Shown here in pieces: positions 35,010 through 47,566 of a DNA stretch of 64,000 nt. The notes under the pieces were generated by a model, which made no database searches, was not told where the DNA came from, and worked only from the letters and a program-made list of their open reading frames with translations. The position numbers and the translations under genes were made by a program. The stretch is taken from positions 124,001 to 188,000 of the forward strand of contig JAMYHL010000063.1 in the NCBI GenBank assembly GCA_025531455.1, written 5' to 3'. The first letter of the stretch is position 1; the number at the start of each line of letters is the position of its first letter. The stretch comes from Apiotrichum sp. Y4204 (taxonomy: Eukaryota > Basidiomycota > Tremellomycetes > Trichosporonales > Trichosporonaceae).

Positions 35010-36237
35010 CGGACCCTGTTTGACTTCCCACCGCACTTCGCTTACCTACCGCCGGCCACCCTGGCCAACCCCGCCACGTACCGCCTTTCTGCATCTCTGT
35101 CCGCCTGGCTTTCCGAGTCGCTAGATGGCCTAGTGCTTTTGTCCAATCCCTGCTCGTCACCACTGCTACTGAGAGGTGGGGGGGGGATTTGTCTGGGAGG
35201 GGTCAACGGAGGAGGATCACCGGGATCACCGGCACAGACTGGCGCAACTAGGCTCATCGCTCATCTGTGCGCCTGGGCCCTGCCTCGCCTTGCCTAGGTT
35301 GCCTGCCCTGCCTTGACTGGCCATGACTGGCCCTGTCTCTCCCCTGTCGATGTCACTGCCGCGTTCCTTCTCGCAGCGCGCAGCGCGCACGCACAGCGTC
35401 ACACCCTGCAAACGCCAACCAATGATCCAATGATCTAATGACCCCTCCCAATGATGCGCTGGCCACACCCTCCCTGCCCCCAAGCCAGGCTGTTGCAATA
35501 GAGCTCTGGCATGCAATTACCCGTATCATCGTCATTTCTGTCGTGTTCTGTCAACATCCACCTACTGTGCAGCCCCCTACCGCCCAGGCCGCCCCCCCTC
35601 CCTTCCCACACCCTCTCTCCCTTCCTTGCCTCCCGCTCCCACACTGCGCTTTTCGCAACCACCAACGCTTTCTCATCCTACTTCAACCTTGCTCTCTCAT
35701 TCATCCATCCACTCACATCTCATCCATCCACTCCTGTTTAAAGCAACCTCGTCGTTTGCTACTCGTACCCCAATCTTCAAACTACTTCTGCGCTTCCATC
35801 TTTGCCGCCACTTGCAAACCCCTCAAGACCTCGTCATCCCATCACAGTACGTGTCCTACTCCCACATATCCTTCGCTCTCAGGCTGTGACTCGCCGGTTC
35901 TTTCTCACTCTCGCTCTGTTGCTCAGAGCTGTCGACTTCACCAAGGGACAGTCACTCGTTTCTATCTGAAGCCATCGCGCTGCGCGATGTGTCTGGCTCT
36001 GTGAGAAGCAGATGGGTGATGGAAAAATGCACTGGTCGCACCGGACACCGCATAGCATCATTCTGCGTCATTTTCATTCGCCCTTTTCCCATGATCCCAT
36101 ACCTTCTCTCATCGTGAAACTATCATGCTGACATCGCGTTCCTTTCGCTCTGATCCCCATTTGGTCACTCGCCTGTGCCGCACGACTTACTTCTCTGTGA
36201 CCGTTCCCTCAATTGTTCCTTCACCTTAATCTCCCAG

Positions 36238-37148
36238 ATGGCTACCCCTCAGTCTAAGCAGGTCACGCAGAACTTCCTGAACCACCCCTATGTTCAGCAG
36301 CTCTCCAAGGCCGTCGAGGGACAGGTGAACACGCTCGATGCCGAGCTTAACCAGTACCCCGTTCTCCGTGACATTGAGACCAAGACCAAGGTGCCCAAGG
36401 CGTACGGCGTTATTGGTCTGACCGCTTCGTGAGTTTCGACGCCACCCGAGAGCGGCTACGTCGAGTGTGGATGGCAGACATGGCTAACATGCCTCAGCGC
36501 TGTTCTCCTCATCTTTTTCAACCTCTTTGGCCTCGCTTCGCCTGTGTCCAACCTGATCGGCTGGGGTCTTCCCGCCTACCTTTCGGTTCACGCCATTGAG
36601 TCTCCTTCGACCAACGACGACAAGCAGTGGCTCACGTACTGGGTGAGTAAAGGGCACCCTTCGGCATTGGATGTGCCATGAACACTACGTTGACAGACAT
36701 AGATTGTGTTCGGCACCTTCAACCTGATCGAGTCTATGGCCCTCCGCCCGATCCTCTACTGGGTCCCGCTGTACTTCGTCTTCAAGACTCTCTTCACCAT
36801 CTGGCGTAAGTGGAATTGAACGACTTACCGTGAAACTACTCCGGCCAAGCGGGGTTGTTTTGTTGTTCACGTGAATCGGTTTCTGATAAGCAGTCTTCCT
36901 TCCTGCCACCCGTGGTGCCGAGACTCTCTACTTCAACGTTCTCCGTCCCGTCATTGTCAACGCGAAGAAGAACCGCAGCGCTCCCTTCGCGTCGACCACT
37001 ACTCCCCACGCGTCGACCACTACTCCCCTTGGAACGACTTCGTCGAACTTCTCCACCACCTCGACCGCTCCCTCCACCTTCGACGGTAAGCAGACTGCAA
37101 TTGACGTGGATAGGCCTCTGACGCGGTACAGACAAGAAGGTGCTCTAA
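36238..37148 (+). CDS. YOP1: Yop1/DP1 (TB2/HVA22) ER tubule-shaping protein
   Basis: Predicted 215-aa ER membrane protein that bends membranes into tubules together with reticulons. Exons: 36238-36428, 36498-36642, 36703-36805, 36894-37085 and 37132-37148. The introns are 69, 60, 88 and 46 nt, with phases closing. The protein begins MATPQSKQVTQNFLNHPYV. The TB2/DP1/HVA22 core has two hydrophobic hairpins: VLLIFFNLFGLASPVSNLIG with GLPAYLSVHAIESPSTNDD, and WIVFGTFNLIESMALRPILY with WVPLYFVFKTLFTIW, then LFLPATRGAETLYFNVLRPV. The short polar tail contains a duplicated ASTTTP unit (ASTTTPHASTTTPLG), encoded by a 21-bp near-perfect tandem repeat at about 36988-37028. Length is near the family norm (about 180), with a longer tail. 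Confidence 0.95.
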
Positions 37149-38595
37149 GCGACTTGCCAATTGCAATTCACGCAAGTTTCCTGTTGATCTCCTAGATCTA
37201 CATGCGATCCTTAAGAATAATCCGCCTAGTGCACTTGCGTTTTGCTCTATGTGGAGTGAGAGATGAGGAGAGAACTTGCGAAGTCGTGAAGTTGACGACT
37301 GTGTCGATGCAACTGTAATGACACGTTCCAACGTGCCGCAACCGCGTTTATGCATAGGTCTTGACGGCTACCCGTCGGTCACTGACGAAACCTATTGACC
37401 GGAGTTATATGGACGGTGACGATAATGACCATTGGACGTGCATTGACCTCTTGGTAACATGATGAATGTTGACAAATGCGGTTGTTCTGATGCGCCGAGT
37501 ATCATGCATTGTGTAATGACAGCATGCGAATGGCCGCGAATGGGCCACATCGACAACGCTTTCGGCCGCCGCGGCCGCCCTCGTGGGCAATTCCGGGAGC
37601 GGGATGCACTGGACGAGTAGCATCAAGTTACCAGCTCTGTGCCTGAGTTCTGAGGCTTGAGTTGATGCGCAGCTTGCCGCGCTGCCACAAGGTGAATAAA
37701 TATATGGGCATATATGGGCAGCCCTCGTTCCTTTCTCGTACTTTGACGACTTGGGATCCCTTTCTGGTCCTCCATATCGGCAAGATGTTGCTGTAGTTGT
37801 TATCATCGTTGAGCAATGAGTCGACGACACAACATACAATATTCTGAAAAACAAGCAATCAAATATAACTGGCCAAAAATATACGAAGAATAACAATGGA
37901 AGGGTGTGAAGGCTGGCTTTGGCGCGCGGCACGCGCGATCCGACCGGTATTGTAACCCACATGGCCACATGACTGGAAGGCGCATGGTGGGAGGCCGGAC
38001 AGAGGTTGGGGCTGGGGTGAGATCCTGGAACGCTGACACACCCAAACGGTATTGTTCCTAACCCGACCCCCCCCCCCCCCGGTGCTTGGACCGGGGGCTT
38101 GGCTCGTTGGCTTGGTACTAGACTGCTAGTCACTGGATACGCGGCGTCCTTCGGCGCGCGGCCGTCGTCGTCCCCTCTGGACCCTGGATGCCCTGAACTC
38201 TGAAAAAGATGGTACGAGAGTTTTGTGAGTGCAATCTCAATCTTCTCAGAGGCTCGCAGCATTCTCTGCACGGTGCCTATCTGGCGCCTGGGGTCAACTT
38301 GCGAACAAACCCCCTCCCTTGCTACATGCATGCTTGCTTGCTAAAAGTACTTGTATCGTCCTCTCTACCATTTGTCCACTTCTCTTCTCCCTCGAGTTGC
38401 TTGGTACACTTTGCTCGATCGCTCATCGAAGGGCCCTCGAACAACAATCGACTTTCTCAAGGTACAACTAGCTGCTGAACGGCTTGGCTCAGTACTCTTG
38501 TTGAGCGATACGGACTTGTGGAAAATCCTTCATTTGTGCCACTAGGTCATCACTCTCGCTGGTCACTTAACCACTACTAGCCTTCGCCAGTCATC
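37149..38595. other. Spacer YOP1 3' / ERG5 promoter
   Basis: 1.45 kb. A GGCCGCCGCGGCCGCC self-complementary block lies near 37564-37579, an ATATGGGC direct repeat near 37700-37720, and a 14-base C run at about 38067-38080. A 308-codon minus-strand frame (37405-38331) has no domain and no gene-like splice pattern. No clear sterol element recognised. Confidence 0.5.
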
Positions 38596-40695
38596 ATGAG
38601 CCGCGCCGCGTCGTCCATCCTCAGTCGCCCCACTTCCCTGGTTGACCTCGAGTCGGTCAAGTCGTGGGGCATTGAGAGCCTCTCGAAGGCTCGCTTCGAC
38701 ACGTACGTTCGAGTGTGTGGTGGGAGTGAGCTGTGCCAGAAGCTGACATTGCGCGCTTGACCCCATCGATGCCGTTCGTTCATGATCTGTTCTGCCCATT
38801 CCGCTGTGTGCCCGTTCGAATGGGTCGCCCCACTCTGTCTGCATCGTTCGATTGACGTCTGTGTCTTTCCACTGCTTCTGCGCACTTGACGCTTGACGAC
38901 GACGCTTGGAACCTCGGCTTGCTCGCTTACGCAACGATGTTCTCATGGTTTCATCTCCTCGGCATGTTGTTCTTCATCGACTCACCTGCCCGTGCACAAT
39001 TGGATCAACAGCAAAACCACAGCGGCCACGATCCTCACCTTGATCATCTCGCTGCTGGTTTTGGAGCAGATCGTCTACCGCGCCAAGAAGGCCCATCTTC
39101 CTGGAGACAAGTGGACCATTCCCATCATCGGCAAGTTTGCGGACTCTCTCAACCCCACACTCGCCAACTACAAGAAGCAATGGTACTCGGGCCCCCTCTC
39201 GTGTGTTTCGGTCTTCAACATGTGAGTCCTGCGCGTCAGCGCCACCCATTGATCTTCATGCATCTGTGCTCATCCCCACAAGTTTCATCGTCATCGGTTC
39301 ATCGAACGAGATGGCTCGCAAGATCCTCAACTCGCCCAACCAGGCTGAGCCCTGCCTTGTTGCCTCGGCCAAGAAGGTGCTCTCTCCCGACAACTGGGTC
39401 TTCCTTCACGGCAAGGTCCATGCCGACTACCGCAAGGCGCTGAACGTCCTGTTCACCCAGAAAGCCCTGTCTATTTACCTCCCTATCCAGGAGCGTATCT
39501 ACCGCAGCTACTTCAAGAAGTGGATGGACTACAAGGAGCCCCGCGAGATGATGCTCCGCATGCGTGACCTGAACATGGAGACGTCGCTGTCCGTCTTCGT
39601 TGGCCCTTACCTCGAAGAGTCGGAGAAGCAGCTCATCAACGAAAAGTACTGGCTCATCACTTGCGCTCTTGAACTGGTCAACTTCCCTCTTGCTGTTCCC
39701 GGGACGAAAGTGTGGAATGCCATTCAGGCCCGCAAGCTCGTCATGAAGTACCTTATGAAGGCTTCCGCTGCCTCCAAGGTCCGCATGGCTGACCCTATGA
39801 GCGAGCCCGAATGCCTGCTTGACGAGTGGGTGCGTGCCATGCTTCTTGCGAAGTCGGGCAACACCGAGGAGGCCAAGCTCCTATCGCGCGAGTACTCGGA
39901 CAACGAGATTGGTATGGTCCTCCTCTCCTTCCTCTTCGCTTCTCAGGACGCCATGTCTTCTGCTATTGTATGGATGTTCCAGCTCACGGCCGACAACCCC
40001 GAGGTCCTTGCCAAGGTGCGCGAGGAGCAGTACCGTCTCCGTGGTGGTGACGTTGACTCGCCCCTTACCCTTGACCTCGTCGAGGACATGGTCTACACCC
40101 GCGCCGTTGTCAAGGAGGTTCTTCGCATTCGCCCCCCTGTCATCATGGTCCCCTACATGACCACCCGGCCGTTTGCCATTACTCCAGAGTACACTGTCCC
40201 TAAGAACTCAATGATTATCCCCGCCTTCTGGAACTCTCTTCACGATGACACTTGTTACCCCGAGCCCGACAAGTTCATGCCCGAGCGCTGGCTCCCCAAC
40301 GAGGACGGATCGCTCCCCATTGCCGAGTCTAAGCCTCAGAACTACCTCGTCTGGGGCTCCGGTCCTCACCGCTGCATTGGCGGCCAGTATGTGAGTAAAA
40401 CGACCGAGGGTATGACTTGGATTTGCTGATATCAAGGCTACCATGCACCTTGCTGCGACCTTGGCATCGGCCAGTATGATGATGGACTGGACTCACCACC
40501 GGTATGTGTGCTTTGATGGCTGTCGCTGACCAATGCAGCACCGACCTTTCGGATGAGGTTCAGGTCATCGCCGCGTGAGTATCAAGGGCCGTTAGCCGGA
40601 GCCCAATCTTTCTGTCATTTACTAATGTTTACAGCATCTTCCCTAAGGATGGCATGCACATGTCGTTCCGCAAGCGTGACGTCGTTGTGCAGTAA
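38596..40695 (+). CDS. ERG5: Sterol C-22 desaturase, cytochrome P450 CYP61
   Basis: Predicted 528-aa ER P450 that introduces the C22-23 double bond in ergosterol synthesis. Exons: 38596-38702, 39012-39221, 39283-40390, 40437-40501, 40539-40574 and 40635-40695; phases close. Intron 1 is 309 nt, far longer than the others (61, 46, 37, 60). The membrane anchor TAATILTLIISLLVLEQIVY follows the first junction (FDTKTTAATI). CYP61 blocks: GPLSCVSVFNMFIVIGSSNE, ILNSPNQAEPCLVASAKKVL, the I-helix LFASQDAMSSAIVWMFQL, the ExxR motif VVKEVLRIRPPVIMVPY, and the haem loop WGSGPHRCIGGQY with the Cys ligand. The helix after the haem loop is in exon 4 (TMHLAATLASASMMMDW). Pattern and length fit Erg5, not Erg11. 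The intron 1 choice is supported by similarity to the tremellomycete N-terminus recalled from memory. Confidence 0.93.
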
Positions 40696-42647
40696 TAAAC
40701 GCGTCGACACGTCGGCGATACGAATGGGATCGTGATCTGCAAGCAAGATATCGGACGATGCCCACTCTCATACCATGTTATAAGGAAACAGTGTAGTACT
40801 GCTTACCCCTTACCGAACAATCTTAATAGAATTAGCATAGTCACCACTGCGGTTGTGCCTTGCAATGCCATCTAGCTGCTTATTGAATGGCTGAGGACAT
40901 GGAGGTAGATAGTTCTCCGCTTACTGCCTCCAGTGTGGTCGGGAACGAGACGGAAGAATGGGATGACCAGAGAGATTAATCACGAGCAGAGAAGGAGGGC
41001 AAGTTGTGCCGGCCCTCTGAGTGTGTGTCGCGGGACTTCTTGTTCAACGGCTGCGACTACTCATAGGGTCACCCACACATGGCCAGACACTAAGAGCTGC
41101 TTTGCAGGTTCCCTCGCCTCCCGGCGTTAGTTGATGACGGCCAGTGTACCCAAGATCCAGCGATCACTCAAAGGCGTCAGTGGCGCGTCGCCGTTGCCGC
41201 ACTGTGTTAGGTGTGAGTGAGGCAATGTCGGGCTGAGATCCTGAGATCTATGATCTATGAGATCATGACAGGCCGGCGCCAGATCGCCAGAAGCTCCACA
41301 ATCCACAACTTTGTCGGTGGCTGTGGGGTTATGTGGGATTGGCGGCCCAGCGTGGTGTCAGACACGATACACAATATCTTCAGGCAAGCCGACGTACGGA
41401 TCGGCGCTGTGGTTTTATAGCCTGGAGCAGTGGATCCGACAGTGGTTCATGGGATTGGATGCAATGGCCGCAGTGTCCTGGAAAGCTGGAATGACTCGAA
41501 GCTTGGAACATGCATCCTGTATTACTGTAGGTGGTGCATGCGCTCTTCGTGTGCGCTCTCTCGCGGGGTGAGGATATTGTATGCAAGGAAATCGTTTAAT
41601 CATATCGACTGTTATGTTTTTGCCTTTTCCCTTCCTTTGTCATTGTCGTTTTCCTCCTTTTTGAATGATTCATTTGAAGACCTTGCATAGTTATAGCTCA
41701 TTCGAGATTCGAAAGGTAGTCTGTGACGCCCTGTCTACAGTACCATCCCACTCGTCCACCTAGGCCCGTCGTTGGAGAGCGCGAGTATCGAGGAGCCCGG
41801 ATTCTGTTTAGAAGAGACGAGCAGCGATACCCAAAATAAAGGCGAGGCGTCATCCTCAAGTATGTAACATACTAGCAGCTGAAGGCTGCCATTTCCACCG
41901 CCATTTACTAACAGTGCACAAGGTGGTCTCGGCCGTCGCAATCGTCGTATGAGTGATCACAGTGGACTGGGCAGCTGGGCAGCACAAACATGGTCACAGT
42001 CATTTTCAGCGCCGGCGCCGGTCTCGTCCACAGTCACGCTCCTTGACTGTTGTGTCCGCCGCCACCTGTCATCAACTGTGCCGTGTATGTCGCGAGCAAG
42101 TGAGTTTCCCAGGCTCCACAGGCCCATTCCTCCAAATGGATCGTCGGGCTGCGAGAGCACATCATCATTCTCAGAGATCGGCTCGGTGTAACCCGCGTTC
42201 TCGCTTCACGATGAGTGTCTAGTGTGGCGCCACATTCTCCTCGACATGCAGCCCCCAGACGGAAGCTACCAAAGAGCTTGAATCCACTCCACAACGCCAG
42301 GCGGAAAGTGAGTAGTGAACGAGGTGCGACAGCGTGCATCATCCGGCCAGAACTACAGCACTTTCGAACGAAACGATGGAGCTGACATGAAGCAGCTGCG
42401 TCCGGGCTCGCTACAGATAAACTGGGCGAGGGAATATCGACTGGGTGACCGTGCGACGTGCTTACCCACTGGCGAGTTTCACTGCGAGGGCAGGACGGTT
42501 GCGTTAAACGAGCGCTGAACGCACAGTGACGACATACAGTACCTACACAAAACGTTAGGGACCCTGTTCAGTTCTCGATATCGAATGGTAAATGTAATCG
42601 GGAGCATTCCCGACCTTGGAAGGTGACAAGTAAGAAGACATGTCAGT
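40696..42647. other. Convergent spacer (2.0 kb) ERG5 / thioredoxin-like gene
   Basis: Lies between two 3' ends, unusually long for convergent genes here. No supported gene on either strand. Open frames such as 42034-42342 (minus) have no domain. Confidence 0.5.
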
Positions 42648-43993
42648 CTATGTCATACATGCAATTTTCGCAGAATGTCTATCTGATAACGGACTGATAT
42701 TGTGGTCCTCGAGCTCAAAGTCCCACATGGCATATATTTCAATTGCCCCGGGCCGTCCTGGATCGCCAGTTGAGTTCGTCCAACAATCGCGGAATAACGT
42801 GGTATTTGTCTGTCCGTCAGCTCCGGGAACTCAGCATAATGGATTGCTGGCCACTCACCTCCTCCGAAGTACACGAGCAGATGGTACAGGATACCCAACA
42901 CAACGATGATAATCGGCCACTTCAACGCAGCCCAGATATCGTAGATGCTCAACTTCGGTGTTCCCCCGTTTCGCCAAGTGCGGACGTTGAGTGCAACATT
43001 CTTGGGGTCAAATGCGGACGGGCGCACGTTCTTCGCGATGAACCGATGAGATGGGATGTGACTGGCAAGGTTAGCTGACGACGAGGCAGATAAAGACACC
43101 ACACGCACTAAATCGAGATACTCGGGGTGCGATACGAGTTCATGCTGATCGCCACGGCAGCGCGCGACAGCGGACGTACGTAGTCGCGGATGTACTCGTC
43201 TCCACCGTACGGCACGGTTTCGACACCGAGCTCGATCTCCTGGCTGTGTCAGCTGCACTCTCCAGACGCTTTAGACGGGACACTCACACCAGCTTGCACA
43301 AACTGCTCTCCCCGCGAAACTTCGACGGCTTCTGGGGCAGAGTACGCCAGTGGGGCAAAGTCCGAGTCGTCAAAGAACGTCATGCGATACCACGGAAACG
43401 GAGCGATAGTGGACGCGGCAAGCTTGGGGTCCGTATCTGTCGAAACGTAGATGACGGCCACAGACTAGACATGCGGATGGATGATTTAGGAGGACATGGA
43501 TATGGGCGGCCATGATGAGTAACACGTCATCAGCACCGGAACAGAAGGAGACAGCTGCTACAGTGACCTACCTTGTCGCGGACGTGCAGCGCAGTCAAAG
43601 CCTGATGGAACGACTTGAGATTCTCTATCAGGTCAATATACCGATCTCACTCGACGGTCATCATTAGACGTACCAGCTCCGGCCCGGCTCCCGGCATACA
43701 ACACAAGCACCTCAACGTCCTCGAACGTGCGCTGCTGGTCGGTCACCGGTGCGCCATTCTGCTCTTCCAGTCGCAGTCTGGTGTGAGCTTCATAAGCAGC
43801 ACGTAAGGTTATTGGTTCGTCCGCGGAATCTTTATTGCCAGCACAGGCGAAGCACCTCGCTTCCCGAGCGCTGTACACCGAAGCGACAGCAGCACCGACT
43901 GCTGAGTAAGACTCACCGCCGAAGAAGGGGGTCTGGCGAGTTGTATAGCCCGGACGAGCCGATCAGATCATGCGGAATCTCAACGACTGCCAT
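42648..43993 (-). CDS. Membrane-anchored protein with a degenerate thioredoxin-like fold
   Basis: Predicted 315-aa protein, role unknown. Seven exons: 43993-43917, 43870-43674, 43624-43572, 43464-43288, 43239-43109, 43061-42859 and 42757-42648. Introns are 46, 49, 107, 48, 47 and 101 nt; all phases close. The region around residues 70-150 resembles nucleoredoxin/tryparedoxin: strand VEVLVLYAGSRAGAGTENLK, helix SFHQALTALHVRDK, strand SVAVIYVSTDTDP, then APFPWYRMTFFDDSDF, equivalent to the family's MPWLALPF. The usual W-C-x-x-C after the first strand is replaced by AGSRAG, so it cannot be a standard oxidoreductase. One hydrophobic helix, WPIIIVVLGILYHLLVYF, lies near residues 245-262, followed by a polar tail YAMWDFELEDHNISPL. 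Exon 5 could instead be split at GTACGT, but that breaks the frame downstream. Confidence 0.62.
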
Positions 43994-44332
43994 GTTAGTG
44001 GGTATTGTTTTGTTGGTAAGCGTCGGCGGACGGGTGGGCGGCAGATCAGTGGATGAACTAGCAAGCCGTTGATCCGATAATTTCTGGTCTTTGTGATCGA
44101 CTGTCGACGACGACGAATGTCGCCACCTCCACCAGCTACTTGTACTACTGTACGAGCGAGCTCCAATACAACCGGCGACTGACCAGGGTACCAAACGATC
44201 TTACGTAAAACGTGCACAGCGTGTGTTCTCTTCGCATTGTCTGTCAGACAAAGTCACACAGTTCGGATAATCAGAGTTACAGGGCTGCATAGTTGTACGT
44301 ATCTACCGTGATGGTACAGTATAAGGTCAGCT
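43994..44332. other. Spacer, thioredoxin-like gene promoter / MED5 3' end
   Basis: 339 bp between a minus-strand 3' end and a minus-strand start. Nothing distinctive seen. Confidence 0.45.
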
Positions 44333-47300
44333 CTATGACCCAGGAGCACTAGGGCCGACGCCAGCACCTGGTGCCAATCCCGGCCACCGAGTGCGCAGCT
44401 CTTCATCACCCTCAAATGCCGCAGTGAGATGAGTGAGGAACGTCCGTTGCTCAGGTGTCAGACCCGGATCAGGTGTGGCACCATGCTTGAATCCCCGTAG
44501 CGCCCGCTTGACAGATTTGGTGTTCGCGTCCGGCCTGCTGCGTTGGAAGGCAAGTTCGTCGGACAGGTGGCTGGCCAAAGTGTCTGCCAGGGCGTCCGAG
44601 TCCGTGTCTGCTGCAAGTATAGCAGCGCGCAACAGACGATGTAGTGCCAACGCCGCAAATGGGGCTGGTGGAGCCGTAGGTTCTGGGGGCGGCACGAGCA
44701 TATTGACCGGCTGCATTGGCTGCACGGCAACAAACGGCGAGTGGAGACCAAATAGCGCTGGAAGGTAGCCATCAATGATGACAAAGGCAAACGGCGTGAG
44801 GGCCACGTTGAGTGGTAACGCGGACAGAAGAGCAACAAACTGGCCAAAAGGATCACTGGTGGCGTTCTCCATCTCCGTTAATGACGGGTAGAGCATGTCC
44901 GTCAGCAATGAGCGAAGCGTCCGCAGCGGCCCATCAACACGGAGCGCGCGAATAAACGCGTCGAGGACTCGGCCTTCCCACCCAGGCGAAGCAAGTTGGG
45001 GATGATGAACAGACTGCAGTTCATTGTGAAGTGCCGGCAAAGGAGGCGACACGATTGCGTCTGCGAGGAGAGGCTCGCCGTTTGGTCCCCCAACTTCCTG
45101 GATACGAGCTCGAACACCGACGTGATCAAAGCCCGAGCTTTGGAGAACAGGTTGAAGGCCGGTTGACGGCTCGAGAAGGCGGCTGAGTGCCATGGCGTTG
45201 GCGCGGAGTAATGGCTGGGGAAACGCTGGATCGAGAACGAGAGCCTGAAGGACCTTGAGGTGCATGCCCGACAACATTCCTTGGCGTTCTGTTTCCAAAC
45301 AAAGCCACCCTACCACGCCTCCCAGACACCAGCTAAGAAGAGGTGTGGCATAGTAGGATAGCCCGCTGTGAAGGGTATCCAAGTCAATCTGACCAGACAT
45401 CGCAGCCACAACAGCCTGTTGTACCAAGGTGGATCCCAACCGGGTCAAGCCCTGGGCAGAGGTGGTCATGACAATCTCGTCGTCGATTCCATCAGACCCA
45501 AACTGTGAGTCAGCCTAGGGTCTTAACATAGTACGGTTCACCTACCAGGGCTTTGATCCAACCATTAATTGATGCCAATTCCTTTTCCTCCAGGTCACCA
45601 ATGTTCAATGGCCGGCGCGCATCGTAAAGCAGACCGGGAAGTGGCAACTAGAGAGTTAGCCAACGTTCGAATTGCACTCTCACATCAAACTGGGCGCACA
45701 GTGCCTCAGCCAAAACGACACTACCGCCAAAGCGAATAAGACTTGCTTGGGGATCTTCTGCACGCGTTGCCTCATCCTCAACTCGGTTCAAACAATGCGT
45801 GGTAATAAGATCAAGGAGATCAGCTGGGGGCATGTACGCAGCGACGAGAGACATCAAAGATGGCGATCCAGCCAGCCTGAGAAACAAGTTGTCCGGAGGG
45901 TGCTGTTGAGAATAATGTTCGATGCACTTTTTGAGTTAGCATCGCACCCACGAAGACACTCACCTTCACAACCTCGGCGCCAAATGCCTGAGGAGCTCCC
46001 GATGCATAGGTGATAAACAACTCCAGAGCTGGCAGGTGCAATGGCGAAGAGGACGCCAGACGTTCCAGAAGGGATCCCCCAGACGGTGCTGTTCTGATAG
46101 GGCTTCCTGTCAACGCTGCAGTCCCCTCATCATCCAATAATCCCAGGGAAACGTAGCGATGAACGGCCGTCGCTTCGATCGATAGCCTGGACCAGCCCTC
46201 GGGCTCGACGTAGGGGCCTACATCGTCCTCTGCCTCGGACTGCGAAAACTTGGCCGTGTAGACGGATGTCAAAGCCTCAAAGGAGCTGGTAAGCAGCGCC
46301 GAGTGTGCGGAGAATACCTCCGCAAGTGCCCCCTGTAGGTTCGGAGGAAACGGCCATTTAGGGTCGGCAGTGTCGCGCCACCATCGTAGAAGAACTGGCA
46401 GTTCCTCGGTGAAGAAGATGAAGGGTCGGGCAGTTGCGCTAGGCCCAGTTGGAAAGCTAGCTAGCACACGCGTGACGGCCGCGTCCAGCAGTGCGGAGAC
46501 ATATTCCTGCGGGTCGGCTGTGAGGGCTCGACCAAGACGAATAACGCGCATGTAATGTGGCGATGGTAATGGGGGATTTTGAGCGTAGCTCGGGTTCCGA
46601 GTCCAGGTGTGCGCCCGCTGAGCGTATTCAATAAGAAACGACGCAGCTTGCCGCAGCGGCAGTGAAGATTGGGCTCGTAATGGTGCAAGCGAGGTCAATC
46701 CTGCGGGGCCTAGATCGCCAAACGTCGCGGCAGATGACGCCTCCGGCATAGGGCCACCAAACAGTGAGCCCTCAGGCAGCATAGACGTCGTAGCGGGCAT
46801 CGGCAAGTCGGCCATCATACCTGCGAGAACCTCACGCAGCGGCTTGGCAATATCCTCCGGAAGCACTGCGCTGAGCTGCGCTCCTTCGAGACCAACCTCA
46901 AAGGGTGGTACTGGCAGCGGAGGAATAAGCGATGTCAGCCGTGAAGTAAGCGTCAACACGGGAACGGGGGTCGGCCCGATCGCGCAGACGCGCAAAAGCG
47001 GCAGAAGAAGGGCGAGCATTGGAACTTCCTCAGCAGAAACCGAGGCACTGGTACCAACATCGGGGACCTCAGACGGAAGCTGAACCGGCGATGGCAGATA
47101 GTCTCCCAAATCTAATCCGCTAGGATTGGCGATAAGGGCCGACGAGATAGAGACAAGGAGCGACATCAAAGGCAGCGCCCCGCCCTCAGAGCGGTACAAG
47201 TATCCGAGAAGTGCAACGGCAAACGTTCGCGCTGTGAACAACTCGGTCGCGAGACCTTGTAAAAGGTAACTGATGAGAATCGCGGGCGAATCGGGACGGA

Positions 47301-47566
47301 CGAGATGTACCAGCAGACCATCTGAGCGTGAGCGACTTGCAGCTCGCAGAAGACGTTTGACATACCTGCTGCGGCCTTCTCGGCGGCGTCCCCTTCTATC
47401 CCGTCTCGTGCTATCGCGTCGCGCACGAAACGCACCCACTTGATTCATGTCAGGCTTCATGTTGTCGTCATGATCCAACATCCATATTGCGGCTTACCTT
47501 TTTTGGAGGAATTGCGCGGACGGAGGCGCGGCCCGTAATGTCGTCCACACCCAGTTGGGCGGTCAT
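44333..47566 (-). CDS. MED5: Mediator complex subunit 5 (Nut1-like)
   Basis: Predicted 996-aa tail-module subunit of the RNA polymerase II Mediator; nuclear. Exons: 47566-47498, 47438-47366, 47321-45964, 45902-45684, 45647-45546 and 45502-44333. Introns are 59, 44, 61, 36 and 43 nt; phases close. The protein is almost all helical, Leu/Ala/Pro-rich, with no catalytic motif. Med5-like features: start MTAQLGVDDITGRASV, then WVRFVRDAIARDGI, LVHLVRPDSPAILISYLLQG, RVEDEATRAEDPQASLIRFG, and the late block QQAVVAAMSGQIDLDTLHSG followed by LLSWCLGGVVGWLCLETERQ, which matches the conserved stretch of fungal Med5 (a qualitative match from memory). Intron 1 ends CAAG. Divergent from VMA7 with 403 bp between starts. 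Confidence 0.72.

Larger units (their letters stand above)
32433..36237. other. Divergent spacer (3.8 kb) between Cdc1-like gene and YOP1
   Basis: Contains CCAT/GGCCAT word clusters at 33043-33096 and 33305-33362, an 11-base C run near 33406-33416, a T-rich stretch 34962-35009, a G run near 35177, and a long pyrimidine-rich leader before YOP1 (about 35560-36230). The open frame 34591-34944 (plus, 117 codons) has no recognisable domain and I do not support it as a gene. Confidence 0.5.

Noticed and set aside
37405..38331. Minus-strand open frame of 308 codons
   Set aside because: Length is tempting, but the sequence has no recognisable motif and crosses a 14-base C run.
43109..43239. Alternative intron starting GTACGT within exon 5 of the thioredoxin-like gene
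   Set aside because: Using it puts the next exon out of phase with the transmembrane exon; reading through gives a continuous frame.
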